Positions 1 to 5,385 are shown, numbered from the stretch's first letter. The stretch is 5,538 nucleotides of DNA from Fidelibacterota bacterium (GCA_030629925.1 DAOVOB010000093.1:1-5538), one strand, 5' to 3'. Notes: a model not told the origin generated them from the sequence alone. Program-made: numbers and translations.

Positions 1-27
1 GCAATGATGGAATTTTCTCAATAACTT

Positions 28-53
28 AAAAAGGGACGGTCACTGACCGTCCC
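28..53 (-). terminator. Rho-independent terminator downstream of fabZ
   Basis: Read on the minus strand, a perfect 9-bp stem (GGGACGGTC / GACCGTCCC, positions 33-41 and 45-53) with a 3-nt loop is followed directly by TTTTT (28-32). This is a standard intrinsic terminator for the fab transcript, although it lies about 420 nt past the fabZ stop. On the plus strand the same hairpin is followed by ATGTTTT, so it may also stop a convergent transcript from the left. Confidence 0.7.
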
Positions 54-64
54 ATGTTTTATAC

Positions 65-99
65 ACTTTACATTTTACGTTTTACCTATTACCTATTAC
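65..99. repeat. Five tandem degenerate 7-nt repeats (NTWTTAC)
   Basis: Five consecutive heptamers read ACTTTAC, ATTTTAC, GTTTTAC, CTATTAC, CTATTAC. The unit GTTTTAC occurs again at 473-479, where its complement carries the fabZ stop codon. No protein is encoded. Confidence 0.75.
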
Positions 100-183
100 G
101 CCTGCTCTCCGCATCCGCCAGCCGGCAGAAATGGATGGGTTTACACTTCACGAAATTGTCCTTTGTCAATTGATTTAGGTTCC

Positions 184-247
184 GCTCCTATGGGGCTCAT
201 TATTCAAATCAGTCTGATCAACTACAAAGCTGTCGTCCCTACGGGAC
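184..247 (-). repeat. Two related mini-hairpin repeat units
   Basis: On the minus strand the unit GTCCCGTAGGGACGACA (247-231) is followed about 50 nt later by GCCCCATAGGAGCGGAA (196-180). They match at 11 of 17 positions. Each folds as a 5-bp stem with a 3-nt loop: GTCCC-GTA-GGGAC at 235-247, and GCCCC-ATA-GGAGC at 184-196, where one pair is imperfect. From memory, CCCGTAGGGAC-type elements are dispersed in several FCB-group and environmental genomes; copy number in this genome cannot be judged from one window. Confidence 0.5.
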
Positions 248-306
248 TATTGTTCAACCCCGTCAGGATTGCTGTTTTGTAAAAGCTTTTGATATAATAT
301 TGTTCG

Positions 307-319
307 ACCACTCCGTGGT
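307..319. repeat. Mini-hairpin ACCAC-TCC-GTGGT
   Basis: A perfect 5-bp stem with a 3-nt loop has the same architecture as the two units at 184-196 and 235-247, but a different stem sequence. It is directly preceded by a TATTGTTCGACC copy (298-309). Confidence 0.45.
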
Positions 320-325
320 TTCCTT

Positions 326-387
326 GAATATCGAATATCAAGTATTCGAACACTGAATAATGAAGGGAACTGTGAACTTCGAATTTC
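326..387. repeat. Degenerate GAA-NNNN heptad array
   Basis: Two perfect tandem copies of GAATATC (326-339) are followed by GAACACT and GAATAAT (348-361), then GAACTTC and GAATTTC (374-387), with short interruptions. The arrangement is a 7-nt periodicity with GAA in fixed phase. A 6-bp hairpin, CGAATA/TATTCG, overlaps it at 332-348. Confidence 0.5.
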
Positions 388-442
388 TAAATTAACTTCG
401 ATTGCTCTTATGTTCGGTGTTCATGATTCAATATTGTTCAAC

Positions 443-460
443 CCCTCGACAAGCTCAGGG
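443..460. repeat. Dispersed repeat related to CCTGAGCTTGTCGAAGG
   Basis: The minus strand reads CCCTGAGCTTGTCGAGGG, nearly identical to the short quasi-palindromic element I recall as CCTGAGCTTGTCGAAGG from many environmental bacterial genomes. It lies 16 nt beyond the fabZ stop and could pair as a weak CCCT/AGGG hairpin. Mobility and function are unknown. Confidence 0.5.
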
Positions 461-465
461 TTAAT

Positions 466-479
466 GTCTCACGTTTTAC
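466..479. repeat. Two heptads overlapping the fabZ stop codon
   Basis: GTCTCAC (466-472) and GTTTTAC (473-479) are adjacent heptamers. The second equals a unit of the 65-99 array, and its complement GTAAAAC contains the fabZ TAA stop (476-478). Confidence 0.4.
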
Positions 480-910
480 GGCTTCTCCATATACGAGAAT
501 AAAAACTCCGCTTCACAAGCCAACTTATCACCTACATAAGCCCATCCAAAACCATTACCGAATTTTTCTTTTATTTTATGTATCTCGACTTCCAATCGCA
601 AAACTTCACCGGGAACAACTTTCCTTTTGAATTTGGCTTTTTTCAATCCACCAAAATATACTATTTTACCTTTATTTTCCGGCATGGAAAGAAGCGTGAT
701 CGCCCCTGCTTGAGCTATAGACTCGATAATGAGGACACCCGGCATAACAGGCTCTTCAGGGAAATGTCCTTTAAAATAATATTCATCAATTTTTACATCT
801 TTTTCCGCGATAGTTGTTTTTCCGGGTTTGAGATCCAGGACTCTATCTATCAGTAAAAAGGGGTCTCTGTGTGGAATGATCTCTTTTATCTGTTCTTTAT
901 TTAATTTCAT
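476..910 (-). CDS. fabZ: 3-hydroxyacyl-ACP dehydratase FabZ
   Basis: FabZ removes water from (3R)-hydroxyacyl-ACP to give trans-2-enoyl-ACP in each elongation round; it is a cytosolic hot-dog-fold enzyme. The 144-residue product has the family-typical length. Visible motifs are IPHRDPFLLID (12-22), the catalytic helix segment GHFPEEPVMPGVL with His49, then Glu63 in IIESIAQAG, and KAKFKRKVVPGE (91-102). An ATG at 925 would add five residues, but it lies inside the fabF 3' end and has no Shine-Dalgarno. The ATG at 910 has GGGAAG seven nt upstream and lies 2 nt after the fabF stop, so it was chosen. This is the last gene of the operon. It stands alone, not fused to lpxC as in many Bacteroidota. 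FabA is less likely, given the FabZ-type motifs. The stop codon falls within a heptad repeat unit. Confidence 0.96.
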   Translation of the reverse strand: MKLNKEQIKEIIPHRDPFLLIDRVLDLKPGKTTIAEKDVKIDEYYFKGHFPEEPVMPGVLIIESIAQAGAITLLSMPENKGKIVYFGGLKKAKFKRKVVPGEVLRLEVEIHKIKEKFGNGFGWAYVGDKLACEAEFLFSYMEKP

Positions 911-912
911 TA

Positions 913-2151
913 TTATTCTTCCCATTTTTTAAATACTAATGATGCATTATGTCCACCAAAACCAAGGCTATTTTTCAGAGCATAACGAATATTTCTTTTT
1001 TTCATTTTATTCGGTGTGTAATCCAAATCACATTCGGGATCTTTTTCTTTGTAATTTATCGTTGGAGGAACAACACCTTCTTGCAAAGCCAGGGCAGTAA
1101 TTGCCGATTCGATCCCGCCTACTGCACCAAGTGAATGACCATGCATTGATTTGGTACCACTGATACTGATCTTATATGCATGTTCTCCAAAGGCTTGTCT
1201 AATTCCCTTGGATTCCATTCTATCATTGTAATAGGTCGAGGTTCCATGAGGGCTTATAAAATCAATCATCTCGGGCTCGATCCCGGCATCTTTCATGGCG
1301 CCCAGCATACATTTAGTGATGCCTTCCGCACTTTCATCAGGCTGAGTAATATGAAAAGCATCGCAATTTGCATTGTAACCGATCATCTCGGCATAGATCT
1401 TTGCATTTCGCTTTTTAGCGTGCTCTAATTCTTCCAGGATCAGCAAACCGGCACCTTCTCCTATCACAAATCCGGAACGTTCTTTATCAAATGGAATGGA
1501 TGCGCGGTTCTTATCCAAATTAGGAGAAATGGCCCGCATATTTGCAAAACCGCCCACACCCAGTACATTAACAGGTGCTTCCGCGCCACCTGCAAAAGCT
1601 AATTCAAGATATCCATCACGGATATATCGAAAAGCTTCACCAATTGAGTTGGTAGCCGATGAACAGGCAGTAACAATGGGAAGCGATGGTCCTTTTGCAT
1701 TGAATTTGATCGCCACATTACCACCTACCAAATTCACTATTGTATTGGGAATGAAAAAAGGACTCAATCTGTCCGCACCTTTGCGTACAACCTTCACAGT
1801 TTCATTGTACATTGTTTCAAGTCCACCAATACCACTACCCACAAATGTCCCAAAACGATCATGGTCAAAATCAGCTTCCGCCAATTTACTGTCGTCATAG
1901 GCTTCTTTTGCTGCAACCAAGGCAAGAACGGTTGTTCTATCCAGGCGTCTTGCTTCTTTGGGAGGAATGGCATCCCCTATCTCCAGATCTTTAATCTCAG
2001 CAACCAAGTAAGGTTTTTGTTGAGATGCGTCAAATAAAGTTATTTTATCTATTCCATTCTTTCCGGTTTTGACACCTTCCCACATATCTTTGATATTATT
2101 ACCAATGGGCGTAACTGCTCCAAGGCCGGTAATTACGACTCTACGTTTCAT
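913..2151 (-). CDS. fabF: 3-oxoacyl-ACP synthase II (KAS II) FabF
   Basis: FabF condenses malonyl-ACP with acyl-ACP to extend the chain by two carbons (cytosolic, thiolase fold, dimer in the family). The 412 residues match the usual FabF length. The nucleophile is Cys163 in TACSSATN. Active-site His302 lies in PHGTST, Lys334 in GTKSM and His339 in HGHSLGA. The C-terminal glycine-rich loop GFGGHNASLVF is at 397-407. Two positions differ from the common pattern: the motif is PHGTSTYYND where AHGTSTPxND is usual, and MHGHSLGA replaces MTGHLLGA. The catalytic residues are intact, so an active enzyme is expected. AGGAGA, which overlaps the fabG stop codon, lies 4 nt before the ATG. The gap to fabG is 8 nt and to fabZ 2 nt, consistent with one transcript and coupled translation. 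Confidence 0.97.
   Translation of the reverse strand: MKRRVVITGLGAVTPIGNNIKDMWEGVKTGKNGIDKITLFDASQQKPYLVAEIKDLEIGDAIPPKEARRLDRTTVLALVAAKEAYDDSKLAEADFDHDRFGTFVGSGIGGLETMYNETVKVVRKGADRLSPFFIPNTIVNLVGGNVAIKFNAKGPSLPIVTACSSATNSIGEAFRYIRDGYLELAFAGGAEAPVNVLGVGGFANMRAISPNLDKNRASIPFDKERSGFVIGEGAGLLILEELEHAKKRNAKIYAEMIGYNANCDAFHITQPDESAEGITKCMLGAMKDAGIEPEMIDFISPHGTSTYYNDRMESKGIRQAFGEHAYKISISGTKSMHGHSLGAVGGIESAITALALQEGVVPPTINYKEKDPECDLDYTPNKMKKRNIRYALKNSLGFGGHNASLVFKKWEE
918..923 (-). promoter_or_regulatory. Shine-Dalgarno that sets the fabZ start
   Basis: GGGAAG on the minus strand, seven nt before the ATG at 910, is embedded in the last codons of fabF. The upstream in-frame ATG at 925 has only AT-rich sequence before it. 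The arrangement suggests translational coupling of fabF and fabZ. Confidence 0.65.
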
Positions 2152-2159
2152 GTATTCTC

Positions 2160-2903
2160 CTAGCTCATTACCATGCCGCCGTCTACATGGACGACTTGAC
2201 CGGTGATATAATCTGCGTGTTTACTTGCAAGAAACAGGACTAAAGATGCAACATCTTCAACCTGCCCGTATCTTCCCAAGGGAATTTCCTTTAAATAGTG
2301 TTCTTTTACACTATCAGGAAGACTTTCTGTCATTTTCGTTTCAATATAACCCGGTGCAACAGCATTGCAGGTAATATTTCTTTTGGAAAACTCTCTAGCA
2401 ACAGATTTGGTTAGACCAATGACACCTGCTTTGGATGCAGAGTAATTCGCTTGTCCTGCATTCCCAATTAATCCGGATACAGATGCAAGATTAATGATCT
2501 TACCATATCTTGCTTTGGTCATAAAAGGAACCACGGATTTGATCATATTCCAGGTACCCTTTAGGTTGACATCCAGAACCTTATCAAAATCATCTTCTGA
2601 CATTCGTAACATTAATTGGTCTCTGGTAATACCGGCATTGTTTACAAGAATATCGATCTTTCCGTATTTCTCTTTGAGTACTTTTGCTGTTGCCTGTGTA
2701 TCATCATAAGAAGATACATCGACTTTATAAGCTTCGCATTTCAACCCTTCCTGAGAAAGTTGGTCGCAAAGAGCTTTTGCCTTGGCTTCGTCCATATCGT
2801 AAATAATGACCGTAGCGCCTTTTCTTGCGAACTGTACGGAGATGGTTTCTCCTATTCCGCTGGCACCACCGGTAACCAATGCGATCTTCCCATCTAGATT
2901 CAT
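2160..2903 (-). CDS. fabG: 3-oxoacyl-ACP reductase FabG
   Basis: FabG reduces 3-oxoacyl-ACP to (3R)-hydroxyacyl-ACP with NADPH; it is a classical short-chain dehydrogenase. The 247 residues are standard for FabG. Visible elements are the nucleotide-binding TGGASGIG (11-18), NNAG (88-91), Asn113 in DVNLKG, Ser141 in NLASVSG, Tyr154 and Lys158 in NYSASKAG, and the substrate-side APGYIET (183-189). The end reads GQVVHVDGGMVMS, as is usual. The family includes many other SDRs, but the close match to FabG motifs plus the position between fabH and fabF make this assignment firm. AAGGAAA lies about 5 nt before the ATG. The gap to fabH is 65 nt with no evident promoter, and the TAG stop overlaps the Shine-Dalgarno of fabF. 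Confidence 0.97.
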   Translation of the reverse strand: MNLDGKIALVTGGASGIGETISVQFARKGATVIIYDMDEAKAKALCDQLSQEGLKCEAYKVDVSSYDDTQATAKVLKEKYGKIDILVNNAGITRDQLMLRMSEDDFDKVLDVNLKGTWNMIKSVVPFMTKARYGKIINLASVSGLIGNAGQANYSASKAGVIGLTKSVAREFSKRNITCNAVAPGYIETKMTESLPDSVKEHYLKEIPLGRYGQVEDVASLVLFLASKHADYITGQVVHVDGGMVMS

Positions 2904-2968
2904 AATATTTCCTTTTTCTGCTTATTGTCTTTCAGCGTTCAATTTAATGCATCTTTTCAACAGAAGCA

Positions 2969-3907
2969 TCAGAAAGTTAACAAACATGCTCCACTCGTCA
3001 ATCCGGCTCCAAAACCGACCAATATGACTTTATCGCCCGCTTCCATGGTTCCTTCTTCAAGCATCTCATCAAGTGCAATAGGGATACTTGCTGCAGAAGT
3101 ATTCCCATACTTGTGAATGTTTACATAGAAAGATTCCATGGGCATCTTTAAGGCTTTAGATGCACTTTGAATTATACGAATATTTGCCTGATGCGGTATG
3201 ATTTTTTTAATTTGGGATCTATCAATATTCCCATACTCCAATACACCGTTTACACTGGATTTGATCACTCTGGATGCGAATTGATAAACTTTCGGACCAT
3301 CCATATTGACATAATCATCCACATACAAGATCAGGTCATCATCACTCTTGGTTTGCACATTGAAAATGACTTCTTTGGATTCATCCTTCTCTATGATCAT
3401 TGCACCGGCACCATCACCGAAAAGAACGCAGGTGTTTCTGTCTTTATAATCCGTAAATTTAGAAATCACTTCAGCTCCAATGACCAAAGCACTCTTATAT
3501 GAACCACTGTGCATCATTTTTTCTGCTATATTCAAACCATAAATAAAACCCGTGCAGGCCGCATTGATATCAAAAGCAAGTATGCCCGGTTTATCCAAAC
3601 CGAGCTTTGCTTGTACACGGCAAGCCATACTGGGACTTCTCAGCTCCGCCGTGAATGTTGCTACAATAATAAGGTCAATTTTATCTTTATCGTAATTTGC
3701 TTTTTCAATAGCATTCATGGCAGCAATCGCAGCTAGGTCTGATGTATTTTTACCATTAACTATACGACGTTCTTTAATACCTGTTCTGGAAGTTATCCAT
3801 TCATCTGTGGTATCAACGATCTTCTCCAAGTCATGATTCGAGAGAACTCCTTCCGGAGTAAAATGACCTGTGGAGACAATTTTGAAACATCCTTTATCTA
3901 AGGCCAT
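2969..3907 (-). CDS. fabH: 3-oxoacyl-ACP synthase III (KAS III) FabH
   Basis: FabH starts fatty acid synthesis by condensing a short acyl-CoA with malonyl-ACP. The product is 312 residues, slightly shorter than the usual 315-330. The triad is Cys118 in NAACTGF, His239 in IPHQAN and Asn269 in YGNTSAAS. TSRTGIKERR (39-48) is the typical N-terminal segment, and LFGDGAGAM (162-170) and GFGAGLTSGACL near the end are also present. The loop after GDGAGA is shortened: SDDDLILYVDDYVNMDG (188-204) replaces the longer family segment that usually begins SDG. This may account for the length and perhaps alter acyl-CoA choice (inference). AGGAAGGA lies 7 nt before the ATG. The usual neighbour plsX is absent; acpP lies upstream across a 255-nt gap and fabG follows after 65 nt. 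Confidence 0.96.
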   Translation of the reverse strand: MALDKGCFKIVSTGHFTPEGVLSNHDLEKIVDTTDEWITSRTGIKERRIVNGKNTSDLAAIAAMNAIEKANYDKDKIDLIIVATFTAELRSPSMACRVQAKLGLDKPGILAFDINAACTGFIYGLNIAEKMMHSGSYKSALVIGAEVISKFTDYKDRNTCVLFGDGAGAMIIEKDESKEVIFNVQTKSDDDLILYVDDYVNMDGPKVYQFASRVIKSSVNGVLEYGNIDRSQIKKIIPHQANIRIIQSASKALKMPMESFYVNIHKYGNTSAASIPIALDEMLEEGTMEAGDKVILVGFGAGLTSGACLLTF

Positions 3908-3938
3908 TCAATATTCCTTCCTGTTATTGCCATCTGCA

Positions 3939-3964
3939 TATTATTTCCTTCATATGAAATAATA
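3939..3964. promoter_or_regulatory. 9-bp dyad in the fabH leader
   Basis: TATTATTTC (3939-3947) and GAAATAATA (3956-3964) form a perfect 9-bp inverted repeat around an 8-nt spacer that contains CATATG. It lies about 32 nt before the fabH start. It could be an RNA hairpin in the leader or a protein-binding dyad. It has no T-tract and is not a terminator. Confidence 0.4.
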
Positions 3965-4027
3965 GTCAGACATATTTCAGCAAAACATATCAGATGATTT
4001 GTAGAAGGATTGAAAGTTGTATGTATA

Positions 4028-4051
4028 GAGACCCCCTAAAACCCGGATCTC
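4028..4051 (-). other. Hairpin in the acpP-fabH gap
   Basis: On the minus strand GAGATCC and GGGTCTC form a 7-bp stem with one G-T pair and a 10-nt loop. The following bases, TATACATAC, give no T-run, so it is not a clear terminator. It might be an RNA-processing or partial-termination element separating the acpP and fabH messages (inference). Confidence 0.3.
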
Positions 4052-4088
4052 AATACAGGTTATGCTTTGTATAAATCGAAAATTTAAT

Positions 4089-4106
4089 TGTTTTTAGAAC
4101 AAAACA
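4089..4106. promoter_or_regulatory. Dyad TGTTTT-N6-AAAACA upstream of fabH
   Basis: A perfect 6+6 inverted repeat with a 6-nt spacer has the same arms and spacing as the dyad in the acpP leader (core 4420-4437). It overlaps the -10 of the tentative fabH promoter. It is a candidate operator for a shared regulator, and it does not match the FapR, FabT or FabR site patterns that I know. Confidence 0.4.
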
Positions 4107-4119
4107 TAAAACTTTCCAA
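4091..4119 (-). promoter_or_regulatory. Possible promoter upstream of fabH
   Basis: On the minus strand TTGGAA (4119-4114) and TAAAAA (4096-4091) are separated by 17 nt, each matching four of six bases of the sigma70 consensus. Transcription would begin near 4084, giving a leader of about 177 nt before fabH. The -10 half overlaps the TGTTTT-N6-AAAACA dyad. AT-rich DNA makes such matches common, so this is tentative. Confidence 0.3.
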
Positions 4120-4162
4120 GTTCAAAAATAACTGACAATATTGTTGCTGAGATATACTGTGC

Positions 4163-4387
4163 TTACTTATTGCTTTCAATATATTTCATTATATCAGCAA
4201 CCGTCTTCAGTTTATCAATTTCTGATTCGGGAATGGTAATATCGAATTCGTTTTCAATACTCATGATAAGTTGAATTGCATCTAAAGAATCTGCGCCTAG
4301 GTCATCCTGAAGATTAGCTTCAAGCGTAACTTGTTCTTTATCAACGCTTAGTTCGTCTGCAATCAATGCGAAAAGTTGGTCTTTCAT
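4163..4387 (-). CDS. acpP: Acyl carrier protein AcpP
   Basis: AcpP carries the growing acyl chain as a thioester on a 4'-phosphopantetheine arm and delivers it to the Fab enzymes (cytosol). The 74 residues are typical and strongly acidic. The attachment site is Ser34 in LGADSLDAIQL (30-40), followed by the recognition helix DAIQLIMSIENEFDI and the IPESEIDKLKTV segment of helices III-IV. Position 39 is Gln where many ACPs have Glu in DSLDxxEL, which slightly reduces the acidic patch that partners bind. A perfect GGAGGA lies upstream of the ATG. The gene has its own promoter about 60 nt upstream and long gaps on both sides (208 nt to acpS, 255 nt to fabH), consistent with the separate, abundant expression known for ACP. 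Confidence 0.97.
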   Translation of the reverse strand: MKDQLFALIADELSVDKEQVTLEANLQDDLGADSLDAIQLIMSIENEFDITIPESEIDKLKTVADIMKYIESNK

Positions 4388-4390
4388 TCT

Positions 4391-4396
4391 TCCTCC
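4391..4396 (-). promoter_or_regulatory. Strong Shine-Dalgarno of acpP
   Basis: GGAGGA on the minus strand is the best ribosome site in the window, as expected for a highly made protein. It is immediately preceded by five CA/GT dinucleotides (4397-4406). The spacing to ATG is 3-4 nt, on the short side. Confidence 0.7.
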
Positions 4397-4418
4397 GTGT
4401 GTGTGTTTAAGATTTTTG

Positions 4419-4438
4419 ATGTTTTAGTTTAAAAACAT
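4419..4438. promoter_or_regulatory. Dyad ATGTTTT-N6-AAAACAT in the acpP leader
   Basis: A perfect 7+7 inverted repeat with a 6-nt spacer lies about 10-30 nt downstream of the expected acpP transcription start. That position would suit a repressor operator or a 5' mRNA hairpin. The core TGTTTT-N6-AAAACA recurs upstream of fabH at 4089-4106. Confidence 0.45.
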
Positions 4439-4454
4439 GAAAAACCTCACAGAT

Positions 4455-4484
4455 AGTCTAATACAATTAGGGTTAAATTGTCAA
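4455..4484 (-). promoter_or_regulatory. Sigma70-type promoter of acpP
   Basis: On the minus strand a perfect -35 TTGACA (4484-4479) is followed after 18 nt by TAGACT (4460-4455), a four-of-six -10. The start would be near 4448, giving a leader of about 60 nt with the dyad and a strong Shine-Dalgarno. It lies in the gap between acpS and acpP, as expected for a separately driven ACP gene. Confidence 0.6.
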
Positions 4485-4570
4485 CAATTTATTTAATATT
4501 TTATGTAATTAATTTTAATGAATTTTTGAGATATTTACTCATGATTAGGAAAAGATATTGAATTACGTGG

Positions 4571-4598
4571 TTCTTGATTCTTGTATCTTGAATCTTTA
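4571..4598. repeat. Four tandem heptads at the acpS 3' end
   Basis: TTCTTGA, TTCTTGT, ATCTTGA, ATCTTTA are four in-phase heptamers (consensus WTCTTGA). The last one contains the acpS stop codon (4596-4598, TAA on the minus strand). A 5-bp GATTC/GAATC hairpin can form inside the array but has no T-run. Confidence 0.6.
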
Positions 4599-4964
4599 CC
4601 TTAAAGGTGTTACATCCATTAAAACAATAGCAATTGCCTGGTCTTTAGAATGGCTTAAACTCACAGAAGTATGCTTTATTTCCAGCATTTCTTTTATCTT
4701 TCCGGAGAAATTTAAATGTGGTTTACCATTTTCGTCATTTTCTATCCATGAATCTTGCCAACTTAAATTGTCAATATGATCCAAAAGCACTTTTCGGACC
4801 GCTTCTTTTGCAGCAAAACGCACTGCAAAATGTTGGGCGGCTTTTTTGCTTTTTGTTGAATATTCAATTTCAATTTGATGAAAATATTTTTTAACGAAAG
4901 AAGGATTTTGTATTGATTTTTCAATACGAGAGATTTCGATGATGTCTATACCGGTTTCGAGCAT
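4596..4964 (-). CDS. acpS: Holo-[acyl carrier protein] synthase AcpS
   Basis: AcpS transfers 4'-phosphopantetheine from CoA to the serine of apo-ACP (Mg2+-dependent, trimeric in the family). The 122 residues match the family length. Asp7 in TGIDIIEI and Glu54 in RFAAKEAVRK (49-58) are the metal-binding residues. NGKPHL (79-84) and SLSHSKDQAIA (102-112) are the other conserved blocks. The start is fixed by GIDIIEI lying close to the N-terminus and by a stop a few codons upstream in frame. No Shine-Dalgarno is seen: the 18 nt between the S23-family stop and this ATG consist of heptad repeat, so initiation may be weak or depend on re-initiation. The gene is followed by acpP, whose product is its substrate. 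Confidence 0.93.
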   Translation of the reverse strand: MLETGIDIIEISRIEKSIQNPSFVKKYFHQIEIEYSTKSKKAAQHFAVRFAAKEAVRKVLLDHIDNLSWQDSWIENDENGKPHLNFSGKIKEMLEIKHTSVSLSHSKDQAIAIVLMDVTPLR

Positions 4965-4967
4965 ATT

Positions 4968-4988
4968 GTTTAACGTTTAAGGTTTAAT
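4968..4988 (+). repeat. GTTTAAN heptads, left flank of the S23-family gene
   Basis: GTTTAAC, GTTTAAG, GTTTAAT run in tandem on the plus strand between the S23-family gene and acpS. The third contains the S23-family stop (4984-4986). Weaker heptads (AATTTAG, CGTTTGT) continue to 5002 inside the coding end. GTTTAACGTTTAA (4968-4980) is the exact inverse of 5412-5424. Confidence 0.65.
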
Positions 4989-5364
4989 AATTTAGCGTTT
5001 GTGGATTTGAAAGTTGCGCTCGTCTCAGTTTAGATAACATTTGGGCAATATTGTTAATATCATTCCTCAATTCTGTTAATTGTTCGTGCGTTATAAACTC
5101 TCTTCTTTTGGCTACGATAATCAGATTCAGACATTCCATTAAACTTCCAAAAGATATTTGAGTAAAATTGGCTTTATCTTTTGCGGTTATTCTGCCTGAG
5201 CCTTCAGCGATATTATTGCCGACTGAAAGGGCTGCTCTTTTCAACTGGCTTGTCAAACTATACCTTTCATCTCTTGGAAAATTTGAAGTCAGATCATAGA
5301 TCTTATCTATAAAATTATTTGACTGATCCCAAACATCCAATTTTTCGAATGAATACTTTTTCAT
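4984..5364 (-). CDS. Four-helix-bundle protein, S23/Avd-like family
   Basis: This is a 126-residue member of the four-helix-bundle family named after the 'S23' protein encoded in intervening sequences of some bacterial 23S rRNA genes, and related to Avd of diversity-generating retroelements. The molecular role of solitary members is unknown. Visible are YSFEKLDVW (4-12), FPRDERYSLTSQLKRAALSV (29-48), the signature NIAEGSGR (51-58) and GSLMECLNL (73-81). It is predicted helical throughout, without a signal peptide or membrane segment. A GTG at 5373 would add three residues but has no ribosome site. The ATG at 5364, with GGGTGG 5 nt before it, gives the usual family start. It is foreign to the fab pathway, and inverted GTTTAAN heptad arrays flank it, suggesting insertion as a unit between fabD and acpS. 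The last residues (TLNY) and the stop are encoded in repeat-like sequence. Confidence 0.85.
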   Translation of the reverse strand: MKKYSFEKLDVWDQSNNFIDKIYDLTSNFPRDERYSLTSQLKRAALSVGNNIAEGSGRITAKDKANFTQISFGSLMECLNLIIVAKRREFITHEQLTELRNDINNIAQMLSKLRRAQLSNPQTLNY

Positions 5365-5385
5365 TTCGTCCACCCACTATTTAAA

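Larger units (their letters stand above)
248..445. repeat. Three dispersed copies of TATTGTTCRACC
   Basis: Copies lie at 248-261 (TATTGTTCAACCCC), 298-309 (TATTGTTCGACC) and 432-445 (TATTGTTCAACCCC). The first and third are identical over 14 nt. Each adjoins a hairpin-type element, so the motif may be the border of a composite repeat unit. Confidence 0.5.
100..465. other. Gene-free stretch with interspersed short repeats
   Basis: No credible coding region was found on either strand of this 366-nt stretch between the terminator and fabZ. It contains a GC-rich imperfect hairpin (115-128, CTGCC/GGCGG on the minus strand with one G-T pair), three mini-hairpins with 5-bp stems and 3-nt loops, three copies of a TATTGTTC motif, a GAA-type heptad array and a CCCTGAGCTTGTCGAGGG-like element. 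It reads as accumulated repeat debris. In part it may be the long 3' untranslated tail of the fab transcript. Confidence 0.6.

Noticed and set aside
1..24. Possible C-terminal end of a plus-strand gene (AMMEFSQ then TAA) just before the hairpin at 33-53
   Set aside because: Seven codons are too few to support a gene. The position before a terminator is suggestive, but the sequence to the left is not available.
269..298. TTGCTG-18-TATAAT promoter-like sequence on the plus strand
   Set aside because: The -10 is perfect, but no gene follows on that strand and the region is repeat debris, so a chance match is more likely.
578..856. Plus-strand open frame opposite fabZ (and similar plus-strand frames at 949-1134, 1180-1428, 1496-1994, 2494-3116, 3167-3736, 4558-4779)
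   Set aside because: All lie antisense to well-identified fab or acpS genes, have no family motifs, and are explained as shadows of the real frames.
911..925. Longer fabZ form starting at the ATG at 925
   Set aside because: It lacks a ribosome site and overlaps the fabF end; the ATG at 910 has GGGAAG at good spacing and gives the usual N-terminus.
4135..4144. Palindrome ACAATATTGT shortly after the acpP stop, followed by TTATTTTTG on the minus strand
   Set aside because: It has no room for a loop and an AT-only core, so it would be a poor terminator.
4397..4406. (GT)5 dinucleotide run before the acpP ribosome site as a phase-variation tract
   Set aside because: Five units are short, and a length change would not alter the ribosome site to ATG distance.
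5365..5373. GTG start at 5373 for the S23-family gene
   Set aside because: It is preceded by AT-rich repeat only; the ATG at 5364 gives the normal family start (MKKYSFEKL) with a GGGTGG motif before it.
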